Shown here in pieces: positions 54,740 through 64,000 of a DNA stretch of 64,000 nucleotides. The notes under the pieces were generated by a model. It was not told the origin of the DNA. It searched no databases and worked only from the letters and a program-made list of their open reading frames with translations. The first letter of the stretch is position 1. Each line of letters starts with the position of its first letter. Source of the DNA: Celeribacter marinus (GTDB lineage Bacteria > Pseudomonadota > Alphaproteobacteria > Rhodobacterales > Rhodobacteraceae); NCBI RefSeq assembly GCF_001308265.1, contig NZ_CP012023.1, positions 2,866,932-2,930,931 on the forward strand, in the 5' to 3' direction. The translations under genes and the position numbers were made by a program.

Positions 54740-55405
54740 ATGCAGGCAGTATATTCGGCAACTGCTCCGCAAACGGCGCGGCAATTGCGCCACACACCTT
54801 GGCGTTCGGCCCGCACCGCGATCGTTTACACCTTGTGCGCCGCCCTGATCACCTTGACGCATATCGGAGCGGCCTTTGCACAAGAGACGCCGAGCGGCCT
54901 ACCAGCCAGTCAAGACGAGGTTGCGAAACCTCAAGCGAGCCCGACCGTCACGGCCGCCCCTACGGCACCCCTTTCTGATCGCGGAACGGTCACAAACTTG
55001 CCCTTACCACGGTTCGTCTCGCTCAAGGCCAACACGGCCAACTTGCGGCGCGGACCATCACTTAGCCACCGTATCGATTGGGTATTTAAGCAGCGCGGCT
55101 ACCCGTTTGAGGTCATCGCAGAATACGGTCACTGGCGGCGTGTGCGTGACAATGAGGACGCAACAGGGTGGATCCACTACACCCTCATTTCCGGTGTGCG
55201 CACGGCCATTGTGACCGATGAAACGGTTGACCTCTACAAAAAGCCCGACACCTCAAGCCGCCTGAATGCGCAAGCAGAAAAAGGTGTAATCCTACGCTTG
55301 CTAGAGTGCAATATTTCGTGGTGCGAGGCGAGCGCAGATGGATACAAAGGCTGGGTGCTCAAGTCAGGCCTTTGGGGCGTTTATGGTGATGAAGTACTAG
55401 AATAG
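54740..55405 (+). CDS. Secreted SH3-domain protein
   Basis: A 221-residue exported protein. A signal peptide or anchor (about residues 30-50, LCAALITLTHIGAAFA) is followed by a Pro/Ala-rich linker and two bacterial SH3-like repeats: LKANTANLRRGPSLSHRIDWVF and then VTDETVDLYKKPDTSS. Such domains usually bind cell wall. ATG 54740 has GAGGGTG 5 nt upstream; the upstream ATG at 54713 lacks a good site. Confidence 0.8.
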   Translation: MQAVYSATAPQTARQLRHTPWRSARTAIVYTLCAALITLTHIGAAFAQETPSGLPASQDEVAKPQASPTVTAAPTAPLSDRGTVTNLPLPRFVSLKANTANLRRGPSLSHRIDWVFKQRGYPFEVIAEYGHWRRVRDNEDATGWIHYTLISGVRTAIVTDETVDLYKKPDTSSRLNAQAEKGVILRLLECNISWCEASADGYKGWVLKSGLWGVYGDEVLE

Positions 55406-55506
55406 TGCCGTTTGCGCGTCGTTTTCCACCGTAGAACCCGAATATCCCGCCCACATAGAGATCCGATTAGAGTTGAATTGACTGCTTAAAAGGCGCGACA
55501 CTGTAG

Positions 55507-56388
55507 ATGATGACAGACAGTCGATTAAACCTATCTGCGGGGTTTGCCTCCGTAAGTGTCGCCATGATTTTGGTGATCGCCAAGCTTTGGGCCTTGTCGC
55601 AAACCGGCGCGCTTTCGATCGGGGCGTCATTGGCCGATAGCGCCATGGACCTGATGATGGCCTTGGGTGGTTTGATGGCAATCTACTATGCCGCGCGCCC
55701 ACCCGATGAGGATCACCGTTTCGGACATACATCCGCCGAAGATTTGGCAGCCCTCGGGCAATCAACCTTTATCTTGCTGTCGAGCGGCGTCATCGCGGTG
55801 TCGGCCCTGCGCAGGTTGCTATCCCCCGCCCCTGTACTTGTTGGTCAAGAAACCGCAGGTGTCGCCGTGATGGTTTTGTCCATCATCCTCACTGTCTGTC
55901 TTGTGTTGTGGCAACGCCGTGTCGCTCAGACCACAGGATCAAAGGTCGTCGCTGCCGATAGTTTGCACTACCTTGGCGACCTTGTGCCAAATATTGGCGC
56001 GATCATTGCCCTCATGGCCTCGGCAGCATTCGGCCTCACCATGATCGATAGTGTTGTGGCCTTAGCGGCGGCCGCGATGCTTGCGTTGGGCGGCCTTCGC
56101 ATTGGCAAGAGCGCATGGGACGCCCTCATGGATCGCTCCGCCCCACAAGACATTGTAGACAATATCGCACGCATCGCGCGTAATTTTGACGGCGTTGACG
56201 ATTTCCACGACCTCAAAACGCGCATGGCGGGATCAAAACCGTTCATCCATGTCCATATCGAAGTGAACGGCGATCAAACACTGCGTGAGGCCCACGCGAT
56301 TTCAGCGGGTCTAAAAAGCGCCATTCTCGACGTTTACCCGCGTGCCGATGTGATCATCCACAAAGACGTTTCAGGCGAGGCCGATTAA
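55507..56388 (+). CDS. Cation diffusion facilitator family transporter
   Basis: A 293-residue inner-membrane divalent-metal exporter (FieF-like). Metal site residues appear in ASLADSAMDLMM and DSLHYLGDLVPNIG, typical of the CDF family; the cytoplasmic domain at about residues 210-290 ends with IHVHIEVNGDQTLREAH. Iron, zinc or manganese could be the substrate. Confidence 0.92.
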   Translation: MMTDSRLNLSAGFASVSVAMILVIAKLWALSQTGALSIGASLADSAMDLMMALGGLMAIYYAARPPDEDHRFGHTSAEDLAALGQSTFILLSSGVIAVSALRRLLSPAPVLVGQETAGVAVMVLSIILTVCLVLWQRRVAQTTGSKVVAADSLHYLGDLVPNIGAIIALMASAAFGLTMIDSVVALAAAAMLALGGLRIGKSAWDALMDRSAPQDIVDNIARIARNFDGVDDFHDLKTRMAGSKPFIHVHIEVNGDQTLREAHAISAGLKSAILDVYPRADVIIHKDVSGEAD

Positions 56389-56412
56389 TCCGCCTCGCCC
56401 GCGTCGAATCCT

Positions 56413-58434
56413 TTAAACCTCGACCAAACCACGCCCCTTAAGTAAGGCCTCAACTCCCGGCATCCGCCCGCGAAACGCGGTGTAAAGCGCAACAGGGTCG
56501 CGAGATCCACCGCGCGACAATATGTTGTCTTCGAGACTTTTCGCGGTCGCCACGTCAAATGCACCATTCTCCTCGAACGCCTCAAACGCATCGGCATCCA
56601 TCACTTCCGACCACATGTAGCTGTAATATCCGGACGCATATCCATCACCGGAAAACACATGTGCGAAATGCGGTGTGGCATGGCGCATCGTGATCGCACG
56701 CGGCATCCCGATCCGCTCAAGTGTTTCGGCCTGTGAGTGCATCGGGTCCGCAGGGGACGCTCCATCATGGAAATCGAGATCGACAAGCGCCGATGAGACA
56801 TATTCGACCGTGGCGAACCCCTGATCATAGGTCTGCGCCGCAAGCAAACGTTTCAGCATATCCGCAGGCATCGCCTCGCCTGTCTCGGCGTGGGTTGCAA
56901 ACTCTTCGAGGAGGGCGGGAACTTCCAACCAATGCTCATAAAGTTGGGAGGGGAGTTCAACGAAATCACGCGCAACGGACGTGCCCGAAATAGACTCGTA
57001 TGTCACATTGGACAGCATCTGATGAAGGGCATGACCAAACTCATGGAACAAGGTGCGCGCATCATCATAAGAAAGCAAATTCGGCTTTCCTTGTGCTGCT
57101 TTAGCAAAATTGCACACATTCACAACAATTGGCGCAACGTCTCCACCTAGTTTTTTCTGGCTTCGCATTGCCGAACACCACGCGCCCGACCGCTTTGATC
57201 CCCGTGCAAAATAGTCACCTATGAACACGGCGACATGGCGCCCCTCACGCGTCACATTCCACGCTCTGACATCCGCGTGGTACAGTGGGATATCAAGTGG
57301 TTCAAACTCCAATCCGAACAAACGCGTAGCACAGGTAAAAGAGGCCTCAATCATACGGTCAAGTTGCAGGTAAGGCTTTAACTCCGCTTCATCCAGATCG
57401 TGTTCGGCCTTGCGCCGGATCTGCGCATAGTACCGCCAATCCCATGGCTCTAGTGGCCCCTCAAACCCGTCCGCGCGCAGCATGGCCTCAAGTAGCGCAC
57501 CATCGCGCAGTGCGGCCCGTTTGGCCGGCTCCCACACCTCCATCAACAATCCACGCACTGCATCGGGGGTCTTGGCCATTTCCGTCTCAAGCTTATACGC
57601 CGCAAAGCTGTCGTAGCCCAAAAGCGCGGCGCGCTCTGCTCGTAGCTTTAACGTCTCGTCGGCAATCGCACGGGTATCGTTTTTACCACCACGCGCCCCG
57701 CGTGACGTCCATGCATGAAATGCCTTTTCGCGCAAATCACGGCGCGGCGAAAACTCAAAAAACGGCGAGATTAGGGAGCGTGATGTGGTCAGACACGGAC
57801 CCGACACACCCTTTTCCTCACCCGCTGAACGAGCGGCATCTATGACAAACGCCGGCAATCCATCCAGATCCGCCTCGGACAGTTCCAAAAACCACGCGCC
57901 CTCATCCGCCAACAAACGTTGTGTAAATTCGGTCCCTAACGTGGCAAGCCGTGATGAGATTTCCGCCATGCGCACTTTATCGTCGCCTTGCAACAGTGCA
58001 CCGGAGCGCACGAAAGAACGCCGCGTGAGCATCAAAACACGGGCCTGTTCCTCATTAAGGTCAAGGTCGCCACGCGCCGACCAAAGCGCGTCTATCCGCG
58101 CAAAGAGCGCTGCATTTTGGGTGATTTCCGTCGAATATGCGGCCAATGCGGGCGAAAATACGCGCTGTAACTCTTGGCGTGCGTCATTGCTATCCGCGCC
58201 CGCGAGATTGTAAAATACACCAAGGACGCGGCCCAATGCCTCCTCGGCCAACTCCATCGCCTCAATCGTATTTACAAAACTTGCCGGTTCCGGATTGTCC
58301 GCAATTGCTCTGATCGCATCACGCCCCTCGGCGATAGCGGCATCGAAAGCGGGTTGGAAATGACTGTCGTCAATCTGTGCAAACGGCGGCACATCGAATG
58401 GGGTATTCCAAGAGGTCAGAAGCGGGTTTGTCAT
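56413..58434 (-). CDS. M3-family zinc oligopeptidase
   Basis: A 673-residue thimet-type oligopeptidase (Dcp/PrlC group). The zinc site is TLFHEFGHALHQML. The start at ATG 58434 (AAAGGAGACACGC upstream) is MTNPLLTSWNTPFDVPPF, the family start. Degrades short peptides in the cytoplasm or periplasm; there is no signal peptide. Either the oligopeptidase A or dipeptidyl carboxypeptidase name could fit. Confidence 0.92.
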   Translation of the reverse strand: MTNPLLTSWNTPFDVPPFAQIDDSHFQPAFDAAIAEGRDAIRAIADNPEPASFVNTIEAMELAEEALGRVLGVFYNLAGADSNDARQELQRVFSPALAAYSTEITQNAALFARIDALWSARGDLDLNEEQARVLMLTRRSFVRSGALLQGDDKVRMAEISSRLATLGTEFTQRLLADEGAWFLELSEADLDGLPAFVIDAARSAGEEKGVSGPCLTTSRSLISPFFEFSPRRDLREKAFHAWTSRGARGGKNDTRAIADETLKLRAERAALLGYDSFAAYKLETEMAKTPDAVRGLLMEVWEPAKRAALRDGALLEAMLRADGFEGPLEPWDWRYYAQIRRKAEHDLDEAELKPYLQLDRMIEASFTCATRLFGLEFEPLDIPLYHADVRAWNVTREGRHVAVFIGDYFARGSKRSGAWCSAMRSQKKLGGDVAPIVVNVCNFAKAAQGKPNLLSYDDARTLFHEFGHALHQMLSNVTYESISGTSVARDFVELPSQLYEHWLEVPALLEEFATHAETGEAMPADMLKRLLAAQTYDQGFATVEYVSSALVDLDFHDGASPADPMHSQAETLERIGMPRAITMRHATPHFAHVFSGDGYASGYYSYMWSEVMDADAFEAFEENGAFDVATAKSLEDNILSRGGSRDPVALYTAFRGRMPGVEALLKGRGLVEV

Positions 58435-58486
58435 GCGTGTCTCCTTTGAAAGACAAGCTATGTGCGCGCGGGGTAAAGGAACAGTG

Positions 58487-59506
58487 TCAGCCGCCACAAA
58501 TCGGGCAATCCGCCCGTTTTTTTACCACAATCGTCCGCGTCTGTGCGTAAAGCGCATCGTATATGACCAACCGCCCCGCAAGCCCCTGTCCCGCACCTGT
58601 GAGTTCTTTGATCGCTTCCATCGCCATCATCGTGCCCAAAAAACCGGGAAGCGGGGCCGCAACCCCCGCCTCTGAGCATGACGGGACCATGCCCGCAGCA
58701 GGCGCAATTGGGAACACGCATTGATAACATGGCGTATTACTTGCTGAATTATATGTGCTAATTTGACCTTCCCATTGCGTGATCGCTGCGGCGACAAGTG
58801 GGGTCGCTTGCTCAACACACAATCGGTTCACAAGATACCGTGTCTCAAAATTATCAGACCCGTCGAGCACAAGATCATACTGCGCCACCAATTGCGCGCA
58901 GGTCTCATCAAACCGCCGATTATAGGGTCGCACCTCCACAAAAGGGTTTTGAGCCGTCATCGCCATTTGCGCCGAAAACACCTTTGGCATTCCGAGCCGG
59001 TCATCGGTGTGGATCACTTGTCGTTGAAGGTTGGACACATCAACCACATCGTCGTCGATAACGCCGATCGTCCCCACGCCGCTCGCCGCCAAATATTGCA
59101 AGACAGGCGCGCCAAGCCCACCCGCGCCGACCACTAGAACCTTGGCATCTTTCAGCTTCTTTTGGCCTGTGCCACCAATATCAGGCAAAACAATATGACG
59201 CATGTAACGTTCTAATTCTGCGTCACTCAGCTTATCGGCTTTGGGTGTGTCTGGCGTTGATTGTGCCACGCGCGCCCGCAGCTTTGCCAACCCAAACCGA
59301 TACGCAACAACACCGCACGCGCCAACGCCGAGGATTGCCCACTCACCGAACGCGCCGCCAAACGGGTTGTTTTCGGGCACCAATGCCACCGCCAACAGAA
59401 CAGCCAGATACAAAAGGCCAATCATCGACCACCGCGCACGAGAGGGCGCGCCCGTCAGCGCACCAATGCCCCAAAGCCCCGCAGAGATGATAATGAAAAC
59501 ACCCAT
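58487..59506 (-). CDS. MoeB/ThiF-type activating enzyme with an N-terminal membrane anchor
   Basis: A 339-residue E1-like adenylyltransferase. About 75 N-terminal residues hold two to three hydrophobic segments (VFIIISAGLWGIGAL, MIGLLYLAVLLAVALV), unusual for the family. The E1 part begins LSDAELERYMRHIVLPDIGG, with the nucleotide loop VLVVGAGGLGAPVLQYLA and zinc Cys pairs (YQCVFP and CPICGG). The target is unknown; sulfur carrier proteins for molybdopterin or thiamine are typical partners. Inner membrane. Confidence 0.88.
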   Translation of the reverse strand: MGVFIIISAGLWGIGALTGAPSRARWSMIGLLYLAVLLAVALVPENNPFGGAFGEWAILGVGACGVVAYRFGLAKLRARVAQSTPDTPKADKLSDAELERYMRHIVLPDIGGTGQKKLKDAKVLVVGAGGLGAPVLQYLAASGVGTIGVIDDDVVDVSNLQRQVIHTDDRLGMPKVFSAQMAMTAQNPFVEVRPYNRRFDETCAQLVAQYDLVLDGSDNFETRYLVNRLCVEQATPLVAAAITQWEGQISTYNSASNTPCYQCVFPIAPAAGMVPSCSEAGVAAPLPGFLGTMMAMEAIKELTGAGQGLAGRLVIYDALYAQTRTIVVKKRADCPICGG

Positions 59507-59515
59507 GCCCGCGCC

Positions 59516-59983
59516 CTACGCGCGGCCAGTGGAGCCAAAGCCCCCATCGCCGCGCACGGTTGTATTCAATTCATCTGCTAGGTTGAACATGGCTTGCACC
59601 ACAGGGGCGACGACCATCTGCGCAATACGGTCCGCATGCGCCACTGTGAATGGGTCGGATCCGAGATTGATCACAATGACACCAACAGGCCCACGGTAAT
59701 CCGCATCAATCGTCCCTGGCGTATTTGCAAGGGTAATCCCGTGCTTGAGCGCCAAACCGGAACGGGGCCGAATTTGCACCTCGAACCCTGCGGGAATTTC
59801 CATTTTTAGGCCTGTCGGGATCAGGGCGCGCGCGCCCGGCGCGATCACAATGCCCTCAACACGATCAACCACCGACAAGTTCGCACGAAGGTCCGCCCCC
59901 GCCGCCTGATCCGTCTCATAAGATGGCAAAGGCACCGAATGATCGGCACCGTCCAGCCACTGGAGTTTGATCGCAACGCTCAT
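59516..59983 (-). CDS. dut: Deoxyuridine 5'-triphosphate nucleotidohydrolase
   Basis: A 155-residue trimeric dUTPase. The five motifs are in order, including [25 protein letters not shown] and the C-terminal [10 protein letters not shown]. Keeps uracil out of DNA. 27 bp from coaBC, a common pairing in proteobacteria. Confidence 0.95.
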   Translation of the reverse strand: MSVAIKLQWLDGADHSVPLPSYETDQAAGADLRANLSVVDRVEGIVIAPGARALIPTGLKMEIPAGFEVQIRPRSGLALKHGITLANTPGTIDADYRGPVGVIVINLGSDPFTVAHADRIAQMVVAPVVQAMFNLADELNTTVRGDGGFGSTGRA

Positions 59984-60010
59984 TTTCGCCCCCTTTTGGG
60001 TCGCACGCGG

Positions 60011-61213
60011 TTACACGCCACGGCCAAGTTCATCCACGATCAAATTAGCCAGTTTTGTTGCCACATCAGATTTGTTCATACGGGGCCAAACCTCTGCGCC
60101 TGTATCAGAAATAAGGGTCACGGCATTCTGCGCCCCCCCCATAATTCCAGTTTCGGGGCTAACGTCGTTGGCCACAATCCAGTCGCATCCTTTGCGCACG
60201 CGTTTCGCCGTTGCGTGATCCAAAACCTGATCCGTTTCAGCGGCAAACCCGATCACAAGCTGGGGGCGACCAGATGTCATCTGACTGACAGCGGCAAGGA
60301 TATCTGGATTTTCTGCAAATTCCAAAACAGGCAAAGCACCGTTCTTTTTCTTAATCTTAGACGCACTTTGAGAGGCAACGCGCCAATCGGCAACAGCCGC
60401 AGCAAAGACCGCCACATCGGCGGGTAAGGCAGCCTCAACGGCGTCTTTCATCTCACGCGCGGTATTCACCCGCACGACACGCACACCTGCGGGCGGGGCC
60501 ACGTCAGCAGGCCCTGTGACAAACGTCACGGATGCCCCAAGATCACGCAATGCGGTTGCAATAGCCGTGCCTTGCGCCCCTGACGAACGATTAGCGATAT
60601 AGCGCACGGGATCAATCGGCTCATGGGTCGGGCCAGAGGTGACAAGCGCATGTTTGCCCGTCAGTGGTCCGTTGGTAAGCACACCCGATGCAGCGGCGAT
60701 AATATCCGCCACCTCGGCCATACGACCAAGGCCAAATTCACCACAGGCCATCGCGCCCTCATCGGGACCGACAAACACAATTCCATCAGACTTAAGGGTC
60801 GCCACATTGCGTTGACAGGCGGGATGATGCCACATCCGAACATTCATCGATGGCGCGACAAGCACAGGTTTGTCTGTTGCCATCAACACAGTTGAGGCCA
60901 GATCATTCGCCAGTCCAGCGGCCATTTTCCCCATCAAATCTGCCGTAGCAGGGGCAACAACAATCAGATCCGCCGCGCGGGACAGCTCAATATGTCCCAT
61001 CTCTGCCTCATCCGTGAGATCAAACAGATCACTGTATACTTTTTGCGCCGATAACGCAGAGACAGAAAGCGGCGTCACGAACTGTTCGGCCGCCTTGGTC
61101 AGCACAGGTACAACGCGCGCCCCCTCATCGCGCATCCGGCGGATCAGGTCGAGCGACTTGAATGCGGCTACACCACCGCCGATGATGAGCAAAATTGTCT
61201 TGTCATGCAGCAT
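60011..61213 (-). CDS. coaBC: Bifunctional phosphopantothenoylcysteine synthetase/decarboxylase
   Basis: A 400-residue fusion of CoaC (flavin decarboxylase, N-terminal; APSMNVRMWHHPACQ and the substrate-flap Cys in GAMACGEFGLGRM) and CoaB (ligase, C-terminal; ALVTSGPTHEPIDPVRYIANRSSG and KIKKKNG). ATG 61213 follows AAAGGGG and gives MLHDKTILLIIGGG. With panB and panC it covers much of coenzyme A synthesis in this window. Confidence 0.95.
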   Translation of the reverse strand: MLHDKTILLIIGGGVAAFKSLDLIRRMRDEGARVVPVLTKAAEQFVTPLSVSALSAQKVYSDLFDLTDEAEMGHIELSRAADLIVVAPATADLMGKMAAGLANDLASTVLMATDKPVLVAPSMNVRMWHHPACQRNVATLKSDGIVFVGPDEGAMACGEFGLGRMAEVADIIAAASGVLTNGPLTGKHALVTSGPTHEPIDPVRYIANRSSGAQGTAIATALRDLGASVTFVTGPADVAPPAGVRVVRVNTAREMKDAVEAALPADVAVFAAAVADWRVASQSASKIKKKNGALPVLEFAENPDILAAVSQMTSGRPQLVIGFAAETDQVLDHATAKRVRKGCDWIVANDVSPETGIMGGAQNAVTLISDTGAEVWPRMNKSDVATKLANLIVDELGRGV

Positions 61214-61302
61214 CTTGAACCCCTTTGACCATTGCGCCAAGGTTTAAGCATGATGCCACATAAAAACAAGAACGCGGCGCAAACACTGACACATCACTTT
61301 GC

Positions 61303-62184
61303 TCAGTGCAGAAATGACTCTAGCGCCTCACCGTGCCGCTCAAGCGATTTGCGCATCTTCCCAAAGGCCGCAACCTCAAGCTGACGAACCCGCTCTTTGG
61401 ACAAGGACAACTCGTCTCCCAGACTTTCTAGGGTACGTGGCTCATCCGCCAATTTGCGCTCGCGCAGAATAAGCCGCTCACGTTCTGTCAGGCCGTCCAT
61501 CGCATCAGTGATCCACCCTTTGAGCTGTTGTTGATCATGCGCCTCACCCACCATTTCGGCGGTTGTTTCACCATCATCAGCGAGCGTGTCGATCCACTCA
61601 CGCCCCTCGTCCTCGCCCGATTGCTGTGCATTGAGCGAGAAATCCGAACCCGACAAGCGCCCGTTCATCATTTCCACATCTCGCAGCGGAACACCCAAAT
61701 CCATCGCAATTTTTTGATGCAATTGAGCACGATCAAGCGTTTCACCATGTGTGGACGCCTCGCGCTCAAACCGTGCCTGAACGCGGCGCATATTAAAGAA
61801 CAGCGACTTTTGCGAGGAGGTCGAACCAGTCCGAACGAGACTCCAATTGCGCATCACATAGTCTTGAACAGACGCTTTGATCCACCACACCGCGTAGGTG
61901 GAAAATCGCACGCCGCGATCGGGATCGAATTTGTCCGCGGCCTTCATCAGGCCAAGACCCGCCTCTTGAATGAGGTCATTCATCGGCGCGCCGTAGCGTT
62001 TGAATTTTGAGGCTTGCGAAATCGCAAGACGCATGTAGGCGCTGATCAGCCGGTGCAAGGCCGCCTCGTCACGGTGATCGCGCCATGCAATCGCAAGGTC
62101 GCGTTCCGTGTCGGCGTCCAGCATTTCTGCCTTCATCGCGCGGCGGGAAAAACGTTGGTCTTGTGCAGTCGCATCGAGTGCCAT
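61303..62184 (-). CDS. rpoH: RNA polymerase sigma factor RpoH, type II
   Basis: A 293-residue heat-shock sigma-70-type factor. Region 2 is DLIQEAGLGLMKAADKFDP and FSTYAVWWIKASVQDYVMRNW; the RpoH box is SSQKSLFFNMR; region 4 is a helix-turn-helix (LGDELSLSKERVRQLEVAAF). Sequence details fit the alphaproteobacterial RpoHII, linked to oxidative and photo-oxidative stress in Rhodobacter. ATG 62184 has AGGGAG upstream. Confidence 0.9.
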   Translation of the reverse strand: MALDATAQDQRFSRRAMKAEMLDADTERDLAIAWRDHRDEAALHRLISAYMRLAISQASKFKRYGAPMNDLIQEAGLGLMKAADKFDPDRGVRFSTYAVWWIKASVQDYVMRNWSLVRTGSTSSQKSLFFNMRRVQARFEREASTHGETLDRAQLHQKIAMDLGVPLRDVEMMNGRLSGSDFSLNAQQSGEDEGREWIDTLADDGETTAEMVGEAHDQQQLKGWITDAMDGLTERERLILRERKLADEPRTLESLGDELSLSKERVRQLEVAAFGKMRKSLERHGEALESFLH

Positions 62185-62278
62185 GGAAACAAACTCCCTG
62201 ATTTTGAATGCTTTGAAGCCCTTGAGGGCCTCATTGCGGGTCTTAGATACGAATGTTACGAAGCAACAACGCATCCGG

Positions 62279-62833
62279 ATGACAGAAAGTTTTATGATCA
62301 TGCCCAAAACTATCACTCTGGTGATCGGCGGAGCCTCCTCAGGAAAATCAAGTATCGCGGAAAAGATATGCTTTCACAGCGGCTTGGACCGTATCTACCT
62401 CGCCTCAGCCCAGACCTTTGACGATGAGATGCGCACAAAGGTTGATCGCCACCGCACACAACGTGGAGAAAACTGGCATACAATCGAAGAGCCATTTAAC
62501 GCTGCGCGGATTGTGGCCGCGGCAACTGCGGGACAAATCGTCCTGTTTGATTGCGCAACCCTTTGGCTCACCAACCATCTTTTGGCGGATCATGATCTAG
62601 AGGCGGAAACGCAGGCATTGCTCGACGCCTTGCGTCAGACCCCCGCGCAAATTGTGATTGTCACGAACGAAGTCGGCCAAGGTATCGTGCCTGATAACGC
62701 GCTATCACGCCAGTTCCGGATCGCACAAGGCACGCTCAACCGTCAGATCGCCGAGGTCGCAGGCGCGGTTGTGGGCGTCATGGCGGGTCTGCCGTTCATG
62801 CTCAAGGGCGCGCGACCCGAGGCATTGTCATGA
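62279..62833 (+). CDS. cobU: Adenosylcobinamide kinase/guanylyltransferase
   Basis: A 184-residue enzyme of late cobalamin synthesis. The P-loop GGASSGKS, then YLASAQTFDDEMRTKVDRHR and VTNEVGQGIVP, are family hallmarks. The start may be ATG 62279, 62294 or 62300; the open frame upstream is not coding. It overlaps the next gene by 4 bp. Fits the B12-dependent nrdJ in the window. Confidence 0.93.
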   Translation: MTESFMIMPKTITLVIGGASSGKSSIAEKICFHSGLDRIYLASAQTFDDEMRTKVDRHRTQRGENWHTIEEPFNAARIVAAATAGQIVLFDCATLWLTNHLLADHDLEAETQALLDALRQTPAQIVIVTNEVGQGIVPDNALSRQFRIAQGTLNRQIAEVAGAVVGVMAGLPFMLKGARPEALS

Positions 62834-63405
62834 GCCGTCTTTATCTCGTACGTCACGGGCCGACACATGCCAAACGCTTTGTCGGATGGACAGATGTCCC
62901 CGCTGACCTATCAGAAACAGATAAAATCGCCCGCTTGGAGGCGCGTTTGCCCGATGCTCCCATAATTTCATCAGACCTGTCCAGAGCCGTAAAGACTGCC
63001 GACGTTCTACAACAGGGGCGCCCGCGCCTTCCCCACGATCCACGTTTGCGCGAAAACTATTTTGGCGCATGGGAAGATCTCACTTGGGCAGACGTCGAGG
63101 CCCGCGATAGCGCCCTCGCGCGTCAGGTGTTCGAGACACCAGGTGACACGGCCCCGCCGGATGGCGAAAGCTGGAACACACTGGCCGCGCGCGTGGCCGC
63201 CGCCGTTGAGGCGCATACGGGCGATGTGATCGTCGTCGCGCACATGGGTGTGATCCTGACGTTGTTACAAAAGGCTCTGAATTGCACGCCCTACACAGCA
63301 CTCGGCCACGAAATATCACCCCTGTCTTTGACCGTCATCCACCGCAAGGGCGACTGGGCGCAAGGGCACTGGGACGCAACGCACATCAATCACTTTCCAG
63401 AATGA
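62830..63405 (+). CDS. Histidine phosphatase, probable alpha-ribazole phosphatase
   Basis: A 191-residue histidine phosphatase. YLVRHGPTHAK holds the phosphorylated His, and VVAHMGVILTLL the second. Coupled with cobU by a 4-bp overlap, so the CobC type (alpha-ribazole phosphatase of cobalamin synthesis) is likely, but the fold serves many substrates. Confidence 0.85.
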   Translation: MSRLYLVRHGPTHAKRFVGWTDVPADLSETDKIARLEARLPDAPIISSDLSRAVKTADVLQQGRPRLPHDPRLRENYFGAWEDLTWADVEARDSALARQVFETPGDTAPPDGESWNTLAARVAAAVEAHTGDVIVVAHMGVILTLLQKALNCTPYTALGHEISPLSLTVIHRKGDWAQGHWDATHINHFPE

Positions 63406-63480
63406 AACACATGCCGATTATTCGTTTTCGCGATCAATGAATTCCTCGTAGCCTAGTCGGATCACGCACAGGAGTTTTAC

Positions 63481-64000
63481 ATGCCTTACGACCTTTTTAT
63501 TGGCGACAAATCGTTTTCAAGCTGGAGTTTGCGCGGCTGGCTGCTTCTTGAGAAATTCGACATTCCCTACACCGAACACATGCTCGGGCTGTATTCGGGG
63601 ACCATGGCCAAAGACATGGCGAGCCTTGCGCCGGCGCGTCTCGTTCCAACCCTGCGCACACCTGAAGGCTGGGTTGTTGGCGAAACCTCCGCAATTGCCG
63701 AAACCCTCGCAGAGCGCCACCCAGACGCAGGTATTTGGCCCAAAGACGACGAAGCGCGTAGCTATGCTCGCTGGCTTGTGGGTGAAATGCACGCCGGATT
63801 TAGCGCCTTGCGCACCGACTGCGGGATGCAGCTTATCTATGTGATGAAAGGGTTCAGCTCAAGCGATGCCGTGAAAGCGGATCTTGCGCGGATTGACGAT
63901 CTTCTTGGCCGCGCGATGGACCGGTTTGGCGCAGACGGGCCTTGGCTTTTTGGCGACTATACGGCTGCGGATGCCTTTTACGCGCCAGTGGCTGCGCGCA
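63481..64000 (+). CDS. Glutathione S-transferase, 5' part
   Basis: The open frame from ATG 63481 runs off the window; 173 codons are visible. SFSSWSLRGWLLLEKFDIPYTEH is the thioredoxin-fold N-terminal domain with the GSH-activating Ser region, and RLVPTLRTPEGWVVGETSAIAETLAE holds the cis-Pro and the GSH gamma-glutamyl site. CAGGAG lies ahead of the ATG. The C-terminal helical domain is partly seen and ends beyond the window. Confidence 0.9.
   Translation, partial: MPYDLFIGDKSFSSWSLRGWLLLEKFDIPYTEHMLGLYSGTMAKDMASLAPARLVPTLRTPEGWVVGETSAIAETLAERHPDAGIWPKDDEARSYARWLVGEMHAGFSALRTDCGMQLIYVMKGFSSSDAVKADLARIDDLLGRAMDRFGADGPWLFGDYTAADAFYAPVAAR

Overview
The window reads as a chromosome segment of an alphaproteobacterium of the Rhodobacteraceae (Roseobacter-type) group. 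The support is a HisZ-dependent short-form HisG, a B12-dependent class II ribonucleotide reductase, a DUF1489 protein, an RpoHII-like sigma factor with its RpoH box, a xdhABC cluster next to a BMP-type ABC transporter, and 4-bp ATGA gene overlaps throughout. No rRNA, complete tRNA or CRISPR array was found.

The left 27 kb is accessory DNA. After the end of an AraC regulator (1-548) lies a more AT-rich mobile element (about 981-8048). It carries a short tyrosine recombinase, a three-gene operon with a clamp-loader-like AAA+ ATPase whose Walker B motif has Asn in place of Asp, an HUH-endonuclease-like protein, DUF3768 and DUF6641 proteins, several unrecognised genes, and an ordered array of palindromic iterons (CAAACAC-N-GTGTTTG on a 40-42 bp period) between two convergent gene ends. 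It looks like an integrated replicon of a kind I cannot match to a named family, and is my best candidate for an undescribed system.

Positions 8386-17925 hold a minus-strand surface-sugar operon. It encodes the whole CMP-pseudaminic acid pathway (PseB, C, H, G, I, F, with PseG and PseH fused), two glycosyltransferase-like proteins and a Kdo-transferase homologue. From 18 to 27.4 kb is an IS graveyard: two decayed IS3 relics, two nested IS21 elements that split a signal-peptide plus membrane sensor gene, an intact 1229-bp IS3 element that cut off a GmrSD (DUF1524) restriction gene, and two identical 45-bp tRNA-Phe 3' ends in the same orientation that look like attachment sites.

From 27.7 kb on, the DNA is ordinary core chromosome: a Lon-like AAA+ protein, nrdJ, DUF1489, hisS-hisZ-hisG, slyX, a lipoprotein, dnaE, a purine operon (xdhABC, two-permease ABC transporter, BMP binding protein), an AhpD-like protein, panC-panB, pirin, a hydroxyacid dehydrogenase, an SH3 protein, a CDF transporter, an M3 peptidase, a membrane-anchored MoeB/ThiF protein, dut, coaBC, rpoH, cobU, a phosphatase and a partial GST. 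Coenzyme A synthesis (panBC, coaBC) and B12 use (nrdJ, cobU) are recurring themes of this half.
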